A stretch of 40,530 bases of DNA from Bacteroides sp. (GCA_023663525.1 JAMPHF010000002.1:150354-190883), one strand, 5' to 3'; counted from the stretch's first letter, positions 1 through 9,899 are shown. Numbers and translations are program-made. The notes: generated from the letters alone by a model not told the origin.

Positions 1-159
1 TCATTGATTTTTCCAAGAGAGCCTGATATGTTCATTTATTTTTCTGAAGTACTTACAAAATTAACTCATAATTCTCCATCCTCATGAAATGGGGCTATTA
101 AATATTCTTAAAACAGATTTTTCAACCTGCTCAAAGGGGATTTTTACTTGAAAAGGTCG

Positions 160-167
160 TAATTTTG
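160..167 (+). promoter_or_regulatory. Candidate -7 promoter box for the TPR operon
   Basis: TAATTTTG fits the Bacteroidetes -7 consensus TAnnTTTG and lies 44 bases before the first start codon. No convincing TTTG -33 element sits about 20 bp upstream, so only half of the promoter is supported. The preceding 159 bases hold nothing I can name. Confidence 0.45.
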
Positions 168-211
168 CGGAGAAGTATCACACAGGGCAGACTCACACCC
201 ACATTTCATCT

Positions 212-3202
212 ATGAAACGACAACTCATTCTCACCGCATTGTGCTGCATGGCTGCCGGAGCCTCGCACGCCCAGATCGACAAACCGGACTCGCAGGGGTA
301 TCTTGAGCGGGGAATACTGATGTATGAAGACCGCAACTATCCCGGATGCATCGACCAACTGTCACGCCTCGACCGGCTCAACCCAAGCGACATTGAGGCA
401 GAGGAAGCACTCTACTATCTCGGCCTCGCATCAGCCGGACTCAACGAAGACAGGGCTATTGACCTTTTCAACGAATTTCTCAGACGCTACCCGGTGTCGC
501 CGAAACGCGCCGATGTCATGATGTCGATCGGCGACTTCTACTTCAATCGCGGCGACTACGGACAAGCCCTCCAAAAATATTCCGAAGTCAATCCCGTGGC
601 ACTTACATCGGCGAGATGCGACGACATGACGTATCGCAGCGCGTATTCCTACATGCTTTTAGGCGAAAATTCCACAGCCGCCTCCATGTTCCGCAGCCTG
701 CAGAACAACCGTGTCTACGGCAACGCCTCGCGCTTCTATCTCGGCTATCTTGCCTATGCCGACAAAGACTACACACTCGCCATGCAGTACTTCCGGACTG
801 TTGACACCACACGCGAGCCGGGCAATGCCGCCCCTTACTATGAGGCTCAGATAGCATTCATGCAGGAAGACTACCGCAAGGCTCTCGAACTGGCCAAACG
901 TCTGATTGCCGACGGAACTGTGCCTCAGTTCACTCCTGAGTGCAACAGGATTGCAGGTGAGTCACTCTACAATCTCGGCAACGAGACCGATGCCATGCCA
1001 TATCTATGGAAATACTGCGCGGAAGCCACCACCCCCCAGCCCTCCGCATTCTATATCCTTGGCATGGATGAATTCCGTCAGGGCGACTATGATGCCGCAA
1101 TCAAACTCCTACAGCAGTCGGTTGACTCGAAATCGGCAATGGGACAGAGCGCATACCTCTTTCTCGGACAGGCTTATCTGAAACGCGGCGACACCAACTC
1201 CGCCCTCATGGCCTTCGAGAACGCCTATCGGATGGATTTCGACCGCGATGTGCGCGAGACGGCTTTCTACAACTATGCCGTCGCGAGAATGGATGGCGGC
1301 AGAGTGCCGTTCGGCAATTCCGTGGCTCTGCTCGAAAATTTCGTGAAGGAATATCCCGACTCGCGTTACAGTGCCGACGTGCAACGCTACATCGTCAACG
1401 GCTACATGACCGACAACGACTATGAGAGCGCGCTCGCCTCGCTTGACCGCATCCCCAATCCGTCAGCCGAACTCTTGCAGGCAAAACAGCGTGTGCTTCT
1501 CGTGCTCGGATCGCGCGAATACACCTCTGGCAAAGTCCGTCAGGCCGTCACACACCTCACGCAGGCCAAGAACATAAGCTCCGGCAACCCCTCAGTGGCG
1601 CGCCAATGCGACCTGTGGCTCGGCGACTGCTACTTCACACTCGGAAATTTCGATGAAGCCGCCACAAGCTACAAAGCCTTCATCGCCTCCGCCCCAAAAA
1701 CCGACTACGGCAACCGCGCACTCGCATACTACGATCTCGGCTACACGAGATTCAGTCAGGAACGCTACTCCGACGCGCTGACAAACTTCCGCGATGCGCT
1801 GTCGCTCCTCAACGCCGGTTCCACCGGGCTTCCCGCAAGCCTCACCGCCGACTGCTACAACCGCATGGCCGACTGCTACTACTACATGTCGAACTTCAAC
1901 GCCGCCGCCGAGAACTACGCGAAAGCCTACGACCTCAACCCGACCGCCGGAGACTACGCCCTCTACCAGCTCGCCATGATGAAAGGTCTGAGCAAGGATT
2001 ACAGCGGAAAGATCCAAAGCATAGACCTCCTGACGAGCCGATTCCCCTCATCGGGCCTCATTCCCTCCGCCCTGCTTGAGAAAGCCGAAAGCCAATCGGC
2101 GATGGGCGACACCGACAAGGCCATCGCCACCTACCGCAAACTCGTCAGCCAGTACTCCAACACAGCCCCCGGCCGCAACGGCTACCTCCAGCTTGCAATC
2201 ACCTATATCAACCGTGGCGAGCGCAGCAACGGCATCGACACATACAAGAAAGTCATCACATCCTTCCCGACGAGCGAGGAAGCCAGAATCGCCGCTGATG
2301 ACCTCAAGCAGCTCTATGCAGCCGACGGCAACCTTCAGGCATTCGTATCGTTCATCAACTCCGTCCCCAACGCTCCGCGCTACGATGCATCCGACCTTGA
2401 GAAATTAGCATTCCAAGCCGCCGAAAACGACTATGTGAACTCCGGTGCGACAGCAAAACTCAACTCCTACATCAACGACTACCCCAACGGAGCCGACCGC
2501 GCACAGGCACTCTACTACCTCGCCGATGCAGCCTGGAACGCAGGCAACCCGAATGAGGCACAGAGCTATGCAGTCCGCGTGCTTGTCAACCATCCCGATT
2601 CAGAGGTAGCCGAGGAGGCCATGCTCATCAAAGCCGCCGCCGAAAGCTCGCTCGGCAAGACGGAGATAGCCTACGCGACATACGAGGAACTCGAAGGACG
2701 TGCATCAGGCTCAAACATGCTCCGCGAAGCCCGTCTCGGACTTCTGCGTACCGCTGCCGACCTCGGAAAGTATGACGACGTTGTCGCCACCGCCGACAAG
2801 CTCCTCGCCACCACAGCGGCCAACTCATCGACCGATGTCAATGAAATTAAATTCATCCGAGGAATGGCCAACAACAATCTTGGCAACTACGACATGGCAT
2901 ACGCCGACTGGCAGGAGCTCACGAAAAATCTCTCGGACATCTATGGCGCGAAGAGTGCCTACTACCTCGGCGCATCGCAGCTCGAACGAGGCAAAGTGAA
3001 GGACGCAAAGGCCACCGCCGACAAACTCATCTCGTCCGACACTCCCCACCAATATTGGCTTGCCCGGGGATTCATCCTCTACAGCGACATCCTCCGCAAA
3101 GAGGGCAACAAATTTGAGGCTGACGAATATCTCAAATCCTTACGTTCAAACTATCCCGGCACCGAGGCCGACATCTTCCAGATGATTGACTCACGCCTAT
3201 AA
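212..3202 (+). CDS. Exported tetratricopeptide-repeat protein, 996 aa
   Basis: A signal peptide occupies residues 1-20 and ends in SHAQ, so the mature protein is periplasmic or envelope-attached. The rest is a near-continuous series of TPR-like helical hairpins, seen as repeated patterns of A..Y..G..Y. and A...Y.KAL, for example AAENYAKAYDLNPTAGDYA around residues 567-585. There is no catalytic motif, so it is probably a scaffold for protein-protein contacts. The next gene, a beta-barrel protein, follows after 33 bases and the two are probably cotranscribed. Large TPR proteins next to barrel proteins are common in Bacteroidales, but the specific partner is unknown. The ATG start is supported by the signal peptide and the promoter box 44 bases upstream. 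Confidence 0.85.
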   Translation: MKRQLILTALCCMAAGASHAQIDKPDSQGYLERGILMYEDRNYPGCIDQLSRLDRLNPSDIEAEEALYYLGLASAGLNEDRAIDLFNEFLRRYPVSPKRADVMMSIGDFYFNRGDYGQALQKYSEVNPVALTSARCDDMTYRSAYSYMLLGENSTAASMFRSLQNNRVYGNASRFYLGYLAYADKDYTLAMQYFRTVDTTREPGNAAPYYEAQIAFMQEDYRKALELAKRLIADGTVPQFTPECNRIAGESLYNLGNETDAMPYLWKYCAEATTPQPSAFYILGMDEFRQGDYDAAIKLLQQSVDSKSAMGQSAYLFLGQAYLKRGDTNSALMAFENAYRMDFDRDVRETAFYNYAVARMDGGRVPFGNSVALLENFVKEYPDSRYSADVQRYIVNGYMTDNDYESALASLDRIPNPSAELLQAKQRVLLVLGSREYTSGKVRQAVTHLTQAKNISSGNPSVARQCDLWLGDCYFTLGNFDEAATSYKAFIASAPKTDYGNRALAYYDLGYTRFSQERYSDALTNFRDALSLLNAGSTGLPASLTADCYNRMADCYYYMSNFNAAAENYAKAYDLNPTAGDYALYQLAMMKGLSKDYSGKIQSIDLLTSRFPSSGLIPSALLEKAESQSAMGDTDKAIATYRKLVSQYSNTAPGRNGYLQLAITYINRGERSNGIDTYKKVITSFPTSEEARIAADDLKQLYAADGNLQAFVSFINSVPNAPRYDASDLEKLAFQAAENDYVNSGATAKLNSYINDYPNGADRAQALYYLADAAWNAGNPNEAQSYAVRVLVNHPDSEVAEEAMLIKAAAESSLGKTEIAYATYEELEGRASGSNMLREARLGLLRTAADLGKYDDVVATADKLLATTAANSSTDVNEIKFIRGMANNNLGNYDMAYADWQELTKNLSDIYGAKSAYYLGASQLERGKVKDAKATADKLISSDTPHQYWLARGFILYSDILRKEGNKFEADEYLKSLRSNYPGTEADIFQMIDSRL

Positions 3203-3235
3203 TCACTCTCATTTCCCACGCATCATCCTCCAATC

Positions 3236-4999
3236 ATGAACACCAGAATAGCTTCAATAATCCTCTGCATCACGGCGGCATGCACAACCGCCGTGTCAGC
3301 CCAGGGACTGCATAAGGAAATCGATGTGGACCGCAAAATTGACCCTCTCAAGCGTGACGCCGCCCGCATCACAGTCCTCCCGACCCTTCAGCTTCCGTCA
3401 ATCGACCGCCGGCAGCTCTCGTTCAGCGACCGTGTGGTCACTTCGCGCATCCCGACAGCCTCCCCCATCCTCCAGCCGATGGCCTACGGCGACAAGATCT
3501 ACACATCGCCCTACCGTGGCTACGTCACCCTCGGTTTGGGCGCACCAAGTTTCATCGCCGATTTCTCAGCCGGCTACCGGATCCTGAACTCAGAGAAAAC
3601 CCGGTTGAACCTATGGAGCCAATATTGCGGCGACGTATATTCAGCCACCATGTTCAATGAAGACTACAAAAAGACCTGGAATGACCAATCAGCCGCCATC
3701 GGGCTCGACTTCGGGCATAAGCTCGGTAAAAGTTCCGAGCTAAGCGCAAGCCTCGACTATGACTATGGCTATCACAATGTCCCCGCCTATGTGAAGAAAT
3801 ACGGACAGAACACCAGTCGCGCCAACGCTCAGATCGGCTTCGCCTCAAATGGCGACGGAATCAAATATCACGCCGACATCCGCTACCGTCACTTCGGTTT
3901 CTACCATATCTCCCTCTCCAGAATCGATTTAATCGCCGGAGGCACAAACATCGGACTCTATGACGGAAAACCGGTCAGGCAGAACACATTCGGAGGCTCG
4001 GCAGGGGTGATACTCCCGATAGGCGACGACTCGGATCTACGACTTGATGTCGATGCCGACTTCCTCCGTTCCGGACTGCACCACATCCCCATCTACCCCT
4101 ACGACAGTACCTCGTTTGTCGAGGCCATCAGCAGCTCCACATCCGGACTTGTCGGAATACACCCCGCCTACACTTACCGCACATCGACGGCAAGCGCGGA
4201 AATCGGTGCGGAAATCAACATCAGCAGCAATGCCGACAAGACTTTCCACATAGCTCCCGAAGTTACCCTCTCCTGGACTCCGTCGCAAATTTTCGGAATC
4301 GAGGTCAAGGCCACCGGCGGCTCGCAGCTCAATTCACTCAGCTCGCTCTACGATGTGTCGCCCTATCTATGCGCATATATGGCATACGGACAATCACACA
4401 TTCCCTACAATCTCGATGCGCGATTCTCGGTCGGGACACTGTTCGGAGGCTATCTCGAACTGTTTGGAGGCTATGCCAAAGCCAACGATTGGCTCATGCC
4501 CGTATTCTCCGAATCATATCCGGGCTATGGAATCTATGACCCGGTCGATCTCTCGGCTTGGCATGTCGGAGCTGCCATCGGTTATGACTACCGTAAGGTT
4601 TTCTCCCTCCGTCTGAGCTACGAGACCGCACCCAACGATTATGACAAGTCATATCACGAATGGCGCGACCGTGCGAAGCACGTGGTCAACGCGAACCTCA
4701 ACATCCGTCCCATCTCCCCGCTCCTCGTGACAGTCAACTGGGAGTTCCGCGCCGGACGACGGATGTATGCCATCGAGAGCCGAATGACCGGGGGCGACCT
4801 TCCCGGACACATCTACACACCCGTGGCCATGTCGCTCAACTGTGTCTCTGATCTCTCAATCGGAGCGGGCTACTCATTTTCCGACCGTCTGACTGTGTTT
4901 GCACGTGGCGAGAATATCCTCAACCGCCGTTACAGCCATATCGGACTCCGCACATCGCAGGGAGTCCATGCCCTCATCGGTGCGTCACTGAAATTCTAA
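3236..4999 (+). CDS. TonB-dependent-receptor-like outer-membrane beta-barrel protein, 587 aa
   Basis: A signal peptide (residues 1-22, ending VSAQ) is followed by about 70 polar residues and then alternating amphipathic strands rich in aromatic residues. The C-terminus carries the TonB-receptor-like signature GENILNRRY and ends in LKF, the terminal aromatic expected for BAM-assembled barrels. At 587 residues it lacks the room and the motifs for a full plug domain, so it may be a plugless barrel and not an active transporter. It lies between the TPR gene and the GH28 gene with short gaps (33 and 19 bases). A role with the TPR protein is inferred from position only. Substrate unknown. Confidence 0.72.
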   Translation: MNTRIASIILCITAACTTAVSAQGLHKEIDVDRKIDPLKRDAARITVLPTLQLPSIDRRQLSFSDRVVTSRIPTASPILQPMAYGDKIYTSPYRGYVTLGLGAPSFIADFSAGYRILNSEKTRLNLWSQYCGDVYSATMFNEDYKKTWNDQSAAIGLDFGHKLGKSSELSASLDYDYGYHNVPAYVKKYGQNTSRANAQIGFASNGDGIKYHADIRYRHFGFYHISLSRIDLIAGGTNIGLYDGKPVRQNTFGGSAGVILPIGDDSDLRLDVDADFLRSGLHHIPIYPYDSTSFVEAISSSTSGLVGIHPAYTYRTSTASAEIGAEINISSNADKTFHIAPEVTLSWTPSQIFGIEVKATGGSQLNSLSSLYDVSPYLCAYMAYGQSHIPYNLDARFSVGTLFGGYLELFGGYAKANDWLMPVFSESYPGYGIYDPVDLSAWHVGAAIGYDYRKVFSLRLSYETAPNDYDKSYHEWRDRAKHVVNANLNIRPISPLLVTVNWEFRAGRRMYAIESRMTGGDLPGHIYTPVAMSLNCVSDLSIGAGYSFSDRLTVFARGENILNRRYSHIGLRTSQGVHALIGASLKF

Positions 5000-5018
5000 C
5001 ATCCTCTAAACGTATATC

Positions 5019-6437
5019 ATGAAAAGACTACTGTCATCCGCCTTTCTGCTTGCTTCGATTCTCATATCGGTCACGGCAGCAGACAATTACAGTGACTACT
5101 ACAAAAATCTCCCGGTCGATGTGAAGCCAGTCCAACCATTCTCGATCCCCGACAGAGCCATGTATGTAATTGACTTCGGCGCGGTCGGCGATGGAGTGAC
5201 TCTCAACACCTCGGCCATACAGACAGCCATCGATGAGCTTTCGCGTGTAGGCGGCGGTCAGATAGTGTTTCCGCAAGGCATTTGGCTCACGGGACCGATT
5301 GAATTGAGAAGCAACATCGACCTCCACCTTGAGCGCAATGCCGTGATCCTTTTCTCGCCCGACAAATCGCTCTACGTCGATCCGAATCCCCGAGCCTCGC
5401 GTGTCCGCGCCTGTATCAGTGCGGAGAGATGCACCAACATCTCCATCACCGGTGAAGGAACGCTCGACGGCAATGGCGCACAATGGCGACCGGTGAAACG
5501 CGGAAAGGTCAGCGATGTCGAGTGGAAGCGATTCAAGGCTATGGGAGGCGTAGAGCGTCAGGAAGGGTCGCTATGGTATCCGTGGAAGCTGAAATCAGGC
5601 TACCCTGACATCACCAACAGCCCCGAGAAACAGGAGAAGAAGCGCAACGACCTATTCCGCATCAACAACTGCGAGAACATCCTGCTGAGCGGTGTCACCT
5701 TCCAGAATGCGCCGAAATTTCATGTCCATCCGTTCAACTCGCGCAACATTATCATTGACGGAATCGCGGTCCGCTGCCCGTGGAACGCACAGAACGGCGA
5801 CGCTATCGATCTCAGTGACTGCCATCAGGCTCTGATTGTCAACACGACCGTTGATGCGGGCGACGATGGTCTCTGCATGAAAAGCGGCGACATGAAGAAA
5901 AACGCCCTCGTCAACGGCTGCGAGGACATTCTCATCCAGGATAACACCGTCTACCACGCCCACGGAGGCTTCGTCATCGGCAGCGAGGATGTCTGCGGGA
6001 TGACACGCATCGTGGTACGCGACTGCACATTCTCCGGCACGGAGACCGGTCTGCGCTTCAAGAGCGGAGTCGGTCGCGGAGGCAAAACAGCCGACATATA
6101 TATCGACGGTATCATCATGACCGATATAATTTCGGAGGCAATCGTCTTTCAATGCGACTATGTTGACCGCCCTGCCGGAGCCAATGAAGCCGACACAGCC
6201 AAACCTAAAGAGCTTGTCAAAGTTCCGGAATTCACCGACATCCATATCTCCGACGTGATTTGTCGTGGCACCGCCGTAGGCATCGCCGCAAAAGGCATTG
6301 AAAGCCTCAATTGCGTCCACGACATCACGGTCAGCGACTGCACATTCGTCTACACAAAAGCCGCCACCGAAATCGATACTCCCACCGCCTCCCTCACCCT
6401 CAAAAACGTGAAATTCATCGAGGACAAGAAGCAGTAA
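5019..6437 (+). CDS. Glycoside hydrolase family 28 (polygalacturonase-like), 472 aa
   Basis: The protein has a signal peptide (about residues 1-20) and the N-terminal GH28 motif DFGAVGDGVTLNT, followed by a right-handed beta-helix. The catalytic set is recognisable: NGDAIDL near residue 259 in place of the classic NTD, GDDGLCMKSG near 280, HGGFVIGSE near 314 and RFKSG near 346. GH28 enzymes hydrolyse alpha-1,4 galacturonosyl linkages in pectin by inversion. The relaxed first motif and the HGG version resemble exo-acting or rhamnogalacturonan-type members. No SusC/SusD pair or other pectinase is present, so this is not an obvious polysaccharide utilisation locus. It follows the barrel gene by 19 bases and may share its transcript. 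Confidence 0.88.
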   Translation: MKRLLSSAFLLASILISVTAADNYSDYYKNLPVDVKPVQPFSIPDRAMYVIDFGAVGDGVTLNTSAIQTAIDELSRVGGGQIVFPQGIWLTGPIELRSNIDLHLERNAVILFSPDKSLYVDPNPRASRVRACISAERCTNISITGEGTLDGNGAQWRPVKRGKVSDVEWKRFKAMGGVERQEGSLWYPWKLKSGYPDITNSPEKQEKKRNDLFRINNCENILLSGVTFQNAPKFHVHPFNSRNIIIDGIAVRCPWNAQNGDAIDLSDCHQALIVNTTVDAGDDGLCMKSGDMKKNALVNGCEDILIQDNTVYHAHGGFVIGSEDVCGMTRIVVRDCTFSGTETGLRFKSGVGRGGKTADIYIDGIIMTDIISEAIVFQCDYVDRPAGANEADTAKPKELVKVPEFTDIHISDVICRGTAVGIAAKGIESLNCVHDITVSDCTFVYTKAATEIDTPTASLTLKNVKFIEDKKQ

Positions 6438-6484
6438 CCCTACATACTGACCCTCTTAACCGACCAAAAGAAAATTCATAAATT

Positions 6485-6862
6485 ATGAAGACCGGCGAAC
6501 AGCAAATTACACCAGATTATATAACTTCGTTACAACCAAATGAGGTATTTGTTTTTGGAAGCAATCTCAGTGGGCTTCATTGTGGTGGAGCAGCACGCAT
6601 AGCTTATGAGAAATTTGGTGCTATATGGGGAGAAGGTGTTGGGTTTCACGGACATACGTATGCCATCCCAACGATGCACGGCGGTATAGAAACAATTAAG
6701 CCATATATAGATGCCTTTTGCCAATTCGTTTGGGACCACCCTGAAAAGATGTTTCTCGTTACCAGAATCGGATGCGGGATTGCAGGCTTCAAGGATGAAC
6801 AAATGGCTCCGCTTTTTGCAGATATTATCGAAACTGACAACGTCGCCCTTCCAAAGGAATAG
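6485..6862 (+). CDS. Small FGSN-motif protein, macro-like / A1S_2505-type family
   Basis: This 125-aa protein has no signal peptide. It carries FVFGSNLSGLHCGGAA at residues 22-37, then AIPTMHG and VTRIGCGIAGF. That pattern belongs to a small family found in Bacteroides and phage genomes under names such as A1S_2505-family phage non-structural protein. The glycine-rich GSN/GGAA stretch resembles nucleotide-binding loops of macro-like folds, but that is inference. The NADAR gene follows within 90 bases, which suggests a link to NAD or ADP-ribose chemistry. Both are AT-richer than the flanking housekeeping genes, consistent with acquisition. Exact activity unknown. Confidence 0.7.
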   Translation: MKTGEQQITPDYITSLQPNEVFVFGSNLSGLHCGGAARIAYEKFGAIWGEGVGFHGHTYAIPTMHGGIETIKPYIDAFCQFVWDHPEKMFLVTRIGCGIAGFKDEQMAPLFADIIETDNVALPKE

Positions 6863-6950
6863 GTGAAAATAATCAATGAAAAATCATGAGTTTCACTGTA
6901 AGATTATTTCATAAACTGAAAGTAAAATATTGTGCCTGTTAGGACTTGCC

Positions 6951-7394
6951 TTGGATATTCATTCAAAGGGTAGATGGCCGTCATACGCTTTATCTAACTT
7001 CTATTCTCATCAATTTGAATTTGATGGAGTAAAATGCGGAAGTATGGAAGGATTCTTGCAGTCGTTGAAAGCCAAAGATAAAGAACGTCAGATTATGGTG
7101 TGTGCCATGTCGAAGAAAGAAGCCAAGCAGCAGTCAACCGACACATGGAAGATAGAGCAGAATGTATATTGGGATGGCAAGACTTTTAACCGCCATGGAT
7201 ACCAATTCCAATCTTTGATAAGGCGGTCATATCGGACCATGCTGAAACAATGTCCCAAATTCAAAGATGCACTCGCAGAAACGAAAGATAAGATACTGTA
7301 CCATAGCATCGGTAATCCGAATGCTCACGATACCATTCTGACCGAGAAAGAATTGTGTACAATATTGACTGAATTAAGAAGTGAACTGGGATAA
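6951..7394 (+). CDS. NADAR-domain protein (YbiA-like ADP-ribose N-glycosidase family)
   Basis: The chain shows the NADAR signatures ALSNFYSHQFEFDGVKCGSMEGFLQS near the N-terminus, WDGKTFNRHGYQFQSLIRRS in the middle, and a C-terminal HSIGNPNAHDTILTEKE block. The Glu of SMEGF corresponds to the conserved acidic residue of the family. NADAR proteins cleave N-glycosidic bonds, and some remove ADP-ribose from guanine in DNA and so protect against DarT1-type toxins. No DarT toxin is visible here. There is no in-frame ATG upstream because a stop lies at 6912-6914. I chose TTG 6951 because AGGA precedes it by six bases and the protein then begins LDIHSKG; TTG 6930 is the alternative. Confidence 0.8.
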   Translation: MDIHSKGRWPSYALSNFYSHQFEFDGVKCGSMEGFLQSLKAKDKERQIMVCAMSKKEAKQQSTDTWKIEQNVYWDGKTFNRHGYQFQSLIRRSYRTMLKQCPKFKDALAETKDKILYHSIGNPNAHDTILTEKELCTILTELRSELG

Positions 7395-7423
7395 ATTACA
7401 CTGAAATATTTGGAAAGAAACCC

Positions 7424-7450
7424 ATATTCGGGATGATTCATCCCGAATAT
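7424..7450. repeat. Perfect 13-bp inverted repeat across the nominal start codon
   Basis: Bases 7424-7436 and 7438-7450 are exact reverse complements around a single central base. The nominal ATG of the remnant gene (7433-7435) lies inside the left arm. It begins 30 bases after the NADAR stop codon. No T-run follows, so a terminator is not the obvious reading; an operator or a translation-blocking hairpin are alternatives. Confidence 0.7.
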
Positions 7451-7666
7451 TCAGAAAGTCTGGACATGTCGGACTTGATGAAGAAAGAAATCGAAATTTA
7501 TCTTCGTCATTGTATAAATCCGCTTTTGGAGAACTGTTTCGAGTCTGCGGATGACTGTGAAACCATCTTGAAGCGGTTGCAAAAAGCACATCCCAATGCT
7601 ATCCATGGGGTCAATATTCTTGGGATTAAATCACTTGATTACAAGTATACGGTTTTTTTTCCGTAA
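7433..7666 (+). pseudogene. Probable truncated remnant of a BtpA-like TIM-barrel protein
   Basis: The frame is open from 7385, and read through the nominal ATG at 7433 it gives IFGKKPIFGMIH, then KKEIEIYLRHCINPLLEN, then AIHGVNILG. From memory this matches, in order, the N-terminal segments of BtpA-like TIM-barrel proteins (KKPIIGMIH, EIEIY..GV.G..VEN, GVNILG). Those proteins are roughly 250-280 aa, whereas this frame stops about 10 residues after GVNILG, next to a run of eight T. No normal start codon precedes the first motif; ATA at 7391 stands where ATG would be expected. I read it as a decayed gene, but a short 77-aa expressed protein is not excluded. Confidence 0.45.
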
Positions 7667-7752
7667 ATTATTGTCACTTAACTAATACAAATTTAAGAGT
7701 ATGTTCTTTAATTTTTATTATAAAACAACATTCTGAATCCCGAAATTATGAC

Positions 7753-7760
7753 TAATTTTG
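7753..7760 (+). promoter_or_regulatory. Candidate -7 box for metG
   Basis: TAATTTTG matches TAnnTTTG exactly and lies 96 bases before metG in an AT-rich gene-free stretch (7667-7856). No exact TTTG sits about 20 bp upstream, so the -33 half is weak. Confidence 0.5.
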
Positions 7761-7856
7761 CATTTTAAAGCACCACTCACATTATTTTGAAAGATTGACG
7801 GGTTTGGAACTACAGCCAATACCACAACCAATAAGATTAATCATATCATAACTATA

Positions 7857-9899
7857 ATGGAAAAGAAATTCAAGCGGACTCTCATCACCACTGCCCTCCC
7901 CTATGCAAACGGACCGGTACATATCGGACATCTTGCCGGTGTCTATGTTCCGGCCGACATCTATGCTCGCTATCTGCGCCTGCGTGGCGAGGATGTGATC
8001 ATGATCGGAGGCAGCGACGAACACGGTGTGCCCATCACCCTGCGCGCACGTAAGGAAGGTATCACTCCCCAGCAGGTGGTTGACCGCTATCATGCCATCA
8101 TAAAGGATTCACTTGAAGAACTCGGGGTCAGCTTCGACATATATTCCCGCACCACCTCCGAGCTTCACCACAAGACTGCCTCAGAGTTTTTCCGCCGTCT
8201 CTACGACAAAGGAGAATTCACTGTGCAGACAGCCCTCCAGCCCTACGATGAAAAATCCGGCGAGTTTCTCGCCGACCGTTACGTGATCGGGACTTGCCCG
8301 CGCTGCCACTACGAGAATGCCTACGGAGACCAGTGTGAGGCCTGCGGGTCATCGCTCAACGTCACCGACCTCATCAACCCGCGCTCAGCCCTGACAGGCG
8401 AGCCGGTCAAGATGCGCGAAACGACCCACTGGTATCTTCCCCTCGACAAGTGGGAGCCGAAACTCCGCGAATGGATCCTCGACGGACACAAGGAGTGGAA
8501 GACCAACGTCTACGGACAGTGCAAATCATGGCTCGACGCAGGACTCCAGCCCCGCGCGGTGAGCCGCGACCTCAGATGGGGTGTCCCCGTTCCCGTAGAA
8601 GGTGCTGAGGGAAAGGTGCTCTATGTGTGGTTCGACGCTCCTATCGGCTATATCTCCAACACAAAGGAGCTTCTGCCCGACTCGTGGGAGAAATATTGGA
8701 AAGACCCCGAAAGCCGCATAATCAACTTCATCGGCAAGGACAACATCGTGTTCCACTGCATCGTCTTCCCATCGATGCTGATGGCCTACGGCGACAATTT
8801 CCAGCTTCCCGACAATGTCCCCGCCAATGAGTTCCTCAACCTTGAGGGCGACAAAATATCCACCTCGCGCAACTGGGCTGTCTGGCTCCACGAGTATCTG
8901 AAAGACTTCCCCGGCAAGCAGGATGTGTTGCGCTACGTCCTCACTGCAAATGCGCCCGAGACAAAGGACAATGACTTCACATGGTCCGACTTCCAGGCGA
9001 GAAACAACAATGAACTCGTGGCCATCCTCGGTAACTTCGTCAACCGTGCCGTTGTGCTGACACATAAATATTTCGGAGGCGTCGTCCCCGTCAAGGGCGA
9101 ACTGACCGACTCCGACCGCGAGGTGTTCGCCGAGCTGACCCGCATAAAAGATGCCCTCTCCGAAGCACTCGACACATTCCACTTCCGCGAGGCACTGAAG
9201 CAGGCAATGGAGATTGCACGTCTCGGCAACCGTTACCTCCAGGAGTCAGAGCCTTGGAAGCTCGCGAAGACCGACATGGACCGCACAGGCACAATCCTCA
9301 ACGTAGCCCTGCAGCTCTGCGCCAATCTTGCCATCGCATTCGAGCCGTTCATCCCGTTCTCTGCCGACAAGCTCGCCAAGATGCTCAATCTCGGCAAACT
9401 TGACTGGAATATGCTCGGCGGTGATGACATCGTGGCCTCCGGGACCGAACTTGCACCGGCTCAACTCTTGTTTGAGAAAATCGAGGACTCCAACGTGCAG
9501 GCTCAGGTGCAGAAACTTCTCGACACCAAGAAAGCCAACGAGATTGCGGCATGGAAAGCACAACCACAGGCCGAGACGGTCGAATTTGACACATTCGCCG
9601 CATGTGACCTCCGCGTCGGCACCGTCATTGAGTGCGAGAAAGTGCCCAAGGCTGACAAACTGCTCCGCTTCCTCATCGACGATGGACTGGAGAAACGCAC
9701 AATCGTCTCCGGCATAGCCAAATTCTACAAGCCGGAGGACCTCGTCGGGAAACAGGTATGCTTCATCGCAAATCTCGTACCCCGCAAGCTCAAAGGAATC
9801 GTCTCGGAGGGCATGATACTCTCCGCCGAGAACTCCGACGGCTCCATCGTGCTGCTCACACCGCAAGCAGCCGTAGCCCCGGGCGCAAAAATCGGCTAA
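7857..9899 (+). CDS. metG: Methionyl-tRNA synthetase
   Basis: This 680-aa class I aminoacyl-tRNA synthetase charges tRNA-Met. HIGH is at residues 22-25 within [16 protein letters not shown]. The zinc knuckle [18 protein letters not shown] starts near residue 146. The second signature is KISTS (near 332) in place of KMSKS, a substitution usual in Bacteroidetes MetRS and not a defect. The C-terminal part, from about residue 575, is an EMAP/Trbp111-type tRNA-binding domain ([23 protein letters not shown] in two blocks), typical of dimeric MetRS. The start is fixed by the N-terminal motif distance. It has its own promoter box and a hairpin downstream, so it is probably monocistronic. Confidence 0.97.
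   Translation: MEKKFKRTLITTALPYANGPVHIGHLAGVYVPADIYARYLRLRGEDVIMIGGSDEHGVPITLRARKEGITPQQVVDRYHAIIKDSLEELGVSFDIYSRTTSELHHKTASEFFRRLYDKGEFTVQTALQPYDEKSGEFLADRYVIGTCPRCHYENAYGDQCEACGSSLNVTDLINPRSALTGEPVKMRETTHWYLPLDKWEPKLREWILDGHKEWKTNVYGQCKSWLDAGLQPRAVSRDLRWGVPVPVEGAEGKVLYVWFDAPIGYISNTKELLPDSWEKYWKDPESRIINFIGKDNIVFHCIVFPSMLMAYGDNFQLPDNVPANEFLNLEGDKISTSRNWAVWLHEYLKDFPGKQDVLRYVLTANAPETKDNDFTWSDFQARNNNELVAILGNFVNRAVVLTHKYFGGVVPVKGELTDSDREVFAELTRIKDALSEALDTFHFREALKQAMEIARLGNRYLQESEPWKLAKTDMDRTGTILNVALQLCANLAIAFEPFIPFSADKLAKMLNLGKLDWNMLGGDDIVASGTELAPAQLLFEKIEDSNVQAQVQKLLDTKKANEIAAWKAQPQAETVEFDTFAACDLRVGTVIECEKVPKADKLLRFLIDDGLEKRTIVSGIAKFYKPEDLVGKQVCFIANLVPRKLKGIVSEGMILSAENSDGSIVLLTPQAAVAPGAKIG

Noticed and set aside
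1592..2017. 141-codon minus-strand frame inside the TPR gene
   Set aside because: It is a GC-rich antisense shadow with a Val/Gly/Ala-heavy composition, opposite a clear TPR coding frame.
5652..6320. 222-codon antisense frame in the GH28 gene
   Set aside because: It mirrors the catalytic beta-helix region and shows no domain of its own.
8849..8863. Damaged KMSKS motif in MetRS
   Set aside because: KISTS is the normal form in Bacteroidetes-type MetRS, and all other motifs are intact.
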